Assembly (NCBI RefSeq): GCF_900549175.1 | Contig: NZ_URNN01000149.1 | Location: 1-7,712 of the forward strand | Origin: an uncultured Prevotella sp. | Lineage (GTDB): Bacteria; Bacteroidota; Bacteroidia; Bacteroidales; Bacteroidaceae | Direction of reading: 5' to 3' | DNA: 7,712 bases | Shown: positions 5,947-7,712 of the stretch, in pieces | Position numbering within the stretch: the stretch's first letter is position 1 | Layout: every line of letters begins with the position of its first letter | Notes under the pieces: generated by a model | What the model was told of the DNA's origin: nothing | The model's input: only the letters and a program-made list of their open reading frames with translations | Database searches by the model: none | Position numbers and translations under genes: made by a program

Positions 5947-7413
5947 TTATTTACCAACCACCCAATATCCATTCTTTTTACTGCCAATTCTTTTCAGCAC
6001 ACCTATCCGTTTCAGATACGCAATCTCACGTTTGGCTGTAGCGTCAGATAGCCCTGTTTTTATACATAAACTTTCCTTGGTTAGAGTCTTATCTTCGTGG
6101 AATTTTTGCAGTATCATGCTCTGTCTTTCGGTCAGTTTTATTGGGTCATTTATTGGGTCATTTATTGGGTCATTCTCAAAAAACAAAGTCAGTTTTACCT
6201 GCATCAGTTCTGGTTGCTCAATCAATTCGGGCTTTATCCAATGCTTTTCATTCCATGCGTTCAGTATGAGTGGAAATCCAGAGCCAAGGTTCTCTCCATA
6301 GCCAATCATACGGAACATATTCTGCATTCTTTGATTACGTGCCTTAGATTCTCCACCTTGATATATCTGCTCTAAGGGAAGTTTGAGCAAGCCAGGATTA
6401 GTGAGTACGATGCGATCATCATACTTCTCAATTCTCAAAATACCATTAAGCATAAGGTCGGAGTGGATGATCATATTTGTGACGGCTTCTCTCACAGCCT
6501 TATGCTGCAAGGTATCATCCTTACGTATCATTCCCTCCATTTGAAATGGGCGTGGTAGGTCAATAGTCAACTTTGGAAGCACCATCCGCACGAAGTTATA
6601 CAGGTTATTCTCCCACCTTCCATCGTAGGTGAGGCGGTCGCTATAACGCTGCTCTCCTATGAGGTGAGACTTATCGATATAGTCCATCCGCAGATTATCA
6701 AACCTATCACGTATCGGCAGACCTTTTCCAAACATCAGCAGTCCAGCCATTGTAAGTCCTTCAATTCTTTCTTTTCTGTCAATGGCATAGCCACCTAATT
6801 GCATAAGAAACTCCTTATGTCCAAGATTATTCCAAACATGGTCGGGATTATCGGTCTTGAACATGATGCGGTAACTCTCCAAAGTCGGAATATCGATGTC
6901 GTCCATCGTATAGTATTCCAATATCAGCCTATCGTTTCCTGCATCATTGGCATCACGGAGCATCATCTTCAACTCTTGTTCAGAACAATGGTAATCACCT
7001 TCATGATTGCGCTTGAATGTACCTCTTGATAGGTTGTTATTGATGTATATTGGGCGCATAGTCGCTTCTGCACGTGGCACGTTTATAACTACAATACTTT
7101 TGCCATCTACATCTACAGTCAGCACATCTTCATCACGGAGCAAATTCACATTTACTTTCTCCTTGCTGTTGATGGTGTTCCACAAGTCCTTGCGTATCTT
7201 ATCGACATCTTCCACACCTACGATTTCAAACCGCTTGGATTTGTCTTGTTCATCCATGTGTTCTACTATGCCTAGTAGGATAGTTCCTCCGTATGTGTTG
7301 GCAAAGGCAGAATAAGTCTCCCACAAAGAATTTGGGACACTACGCTGCGCTTTCTTGCATTCGAGCGTGACACGCTCACCAGCTTTCAATATTGTTTGTA
7401 TCATTGTATTCAT
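5947..7413 (-). CDS. Schlafen/AlbA_2-domain ATP-binding protein with C-terminal winged helix
   Basis: This 488-residue protein belongs to the COG2865-type group. The N-terminal AlbA_2/Schlafen-like domain (about 1-155) shows the conserved Glu18 context (VTLECKKA) and 'AFANTYGGTILLGI' (36-49). A GHKL-type HATPase_c_4 domain lies at about 300-390, with 'HKAVREAVTNMIIHSDL' (N-box, Glu309 and Asn313), 'NPGLL' (339-343) and a glycine-rich 'GYGENLGSGFPLI'. A winged helix closes it at about 427-488, after an NDPI-repeat linker. Members are annotated as transcriptional regulators or DNA/RNA-binding proteins, and some sit in defence or mobile islands. Length is typical and the frame intact. The ATG is 1 bp after the upstream stop (TAA-c-ATG), so translation is coupled. 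Met4 (7404) is an alternative start. The substrate and regulated target are unknown. Confidence 0.9.
   Translation of the reverse strand: MNTMIQTILKAGERVTLECKKAQRSVPNSLWETYSAFANTYGGTILLGIVEHMDEQDKSKRFEIVGVEDVDKIRKDLWNTINSKEKVNVNLLRDEDVLTVDVDGKSIVVINVPRAEATMRPIYINNNLSRGTFKRNHEGDYHCSEQELKMMLRDANDAGNDRLILEYYTMDDIDIPTLESYRIMFKTDNPDHVWNNLGHKEFLMQLGGYAIDRKERIEGLTMAGLLMFGKGLPIRDRFDNLRMDYIDKSHLIGEQRYSDRLTYDGRWENNLYNFVRMVLPKLTIDLPRPFQMEGMIRKDDTLQHKAVREAVTNMIIHSDLMLNGILRIEKYDDRIVLTNPGLLKLPLEQIYQGGESKARNQRMQNMFRMIGYGENLGSGFPLILNAWNEKHWIKPELIEQPELMQVKLTLFFENDPINDPINDPIKLTERQSMILQKFHEDKTLTKESLCIKTGLSDATAKREIAYLKRIGVLKRIGSKKNGYWVVGK
6140..6175. repeat. 12-bp in-frame tandem repeat in the Schlafen-like gene
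   Basis: Three units of ATTGGGTCATTT (6140-6151, 6152-6163 and 6164-6175, the last with one change) encode NDPINDPINDPI (residues 414-425) on the - strand. Since the unit is 12 bp, gain or loss changes the linker length by four residues without a frameshift. The linker joins the ATPase domain to the winged helix. Confidence 0.9.
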
Positions 7414-7414
7414 G

Positions 7415-7711
7415 TTAATTGCTATTTTTAAATGATTCCAGGATGCCTGTCGGGATTATACCAGTTATAGGATAATGAGAGCTGTCATTTCTTTCCCTTT
7501 CTGACATATCATGCCATATTTCTTTTGCCATATCAAAATCTCCCAATAAAACATATGCGCCCCATTTTATTTGTTTTACAGAATTCCCTGCTGCAATTAG
7601 ATAAAGACGCTGCTTGTCAGAAGAGGTTATTTCATACCCTTTACGTTTTTTAATCTGCAACTCATTCATATAGTATATATCATCATTATCTGATTCGGGT
7701 GCATTATTTAT
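7415..7711 (-). CDS. 3' part of an unrecognised gene upstream of the Schlafen-like gene
   Basis: An ATG exists at 7669, but the frame stays open upstream of it to the right edge (14 more codons, including an acidic 'PESDNDD' stretch). The visible 98 residues are therefore probably the C-terminus of a larger protein. The sequence is mixed-charge with a hydrophobic 'LYLIAAGNSVKQIKWGAYVLLGDF' core (positions about 7610-7539) and an 'EIWHDMSERER' helix. It has no signal peptide, membrane span or catalytic motif that I can recognise. The stop is 1 bp from the next gene's ATG, so the two form one transcription unit whose promoter lies beyond the window. The pair may act together. No family is assigned. 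Confidence 0.65.
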   Translation of the reverse strand: MNNAPESDNDDIYYMNELQIKKRKGYEITSSDKQRLYLIAAGNSVKQIKWGAYVLLGDFDMAKEIWHDMSERERNDSSHYPITGIIPTGILESFKNSN

Positions 7712-7712
7712 T

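Noticed and set aside
6140..6175. Tandem repeat as a CRISPR-like array
   Set aside because: The units are directly adjacent 12-mers without spacers and lie inside a coding frame.
5882..6375. + strand frames starting with hydrophobic stretches (5882-6301, 6097-6375)
   Set aside because: They are mostly antisense to the well-supported Schlafen-like gene, and the repeated WVIY/GSFI sequence is only the reverse reading of the 12-bp tandem repeat.

Overview
The window looks like the interior of an integrative mobile element from a gut-type Bacteroidota (Bacteroides/Parabacteroides/Prevotella lineage). Three things suggest this. The gene set is a tyrosine recombinase, excisionase-type helix-turn-helix (HTH) proteins and a RepA/RadA-like ATPase. 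The upstream regions carry Bacteroidota -7 boxes of the TAnnTTTG type (one perfect, two TTCCTTTG variants). Shine-Dalgarno sequences are mostly weak. No rRNA, tRNA, CRISPR array or complete insertion sequence was seen.

Layout of the + strand, left to right. (1) 3-878: 3' part of a regulator with a Cys-rich start and four consecutive HTH units. (2) 895-1084: a promoter-like element and a long, foldable leader for the integrase. (3) 1085-2209: complete tyrosine recombinase with all catalytic residues. (4) 2210-2406: a 14-bp-arm inverted repeat with internal direct repeats, then a second promoter region. (5) 2407-3210: two-helix membrane-anchored protein of unknown function, closed by an intrinsic terminator at 3249-3276. 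(6) 3414-3476: a third promoter element, clearly homologous to the integrase promoter. (7) 3495-3869, 3872-4942 and 5034-5615: a likely replication/maintenance operon of HTH protein, RepA-like ATPase and a DUF6291-like/replisome-organiser-like protein. (8) 5616-5946: a gene-free stretch dense in inverted repeats, a candidate origin of transfer or replication.

On the - strand, from the right edge back to 5947, lie two tightly coupled genes: the 3' part of an unrecognised gene (7711-7415) and, one base later, a Schlafen/AlbA_2-type ATP-binding protein with a C-terminal winged helix (7413-5947). They are visibly more A+T-rich than the left half and point the opposite way, so they look like separately acquired cargo, possibly regulatory or defensive. 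They sit where mobilisation genes would often follow.

The main unexplained structure is regulatory. A GTTTATCTG-containing upstream element recurs before the integrase, the membrane protein and the HTH/ATPase operon, and in two cases 63 bp align without gaps. This suggests the integration, membrane and replication modules share one regulator, plausibly one of the two HTH proteins. The integrase leader also has nested complementary arms, alternative pairings and a 20-codon small ORF, which resembles an attenuator.
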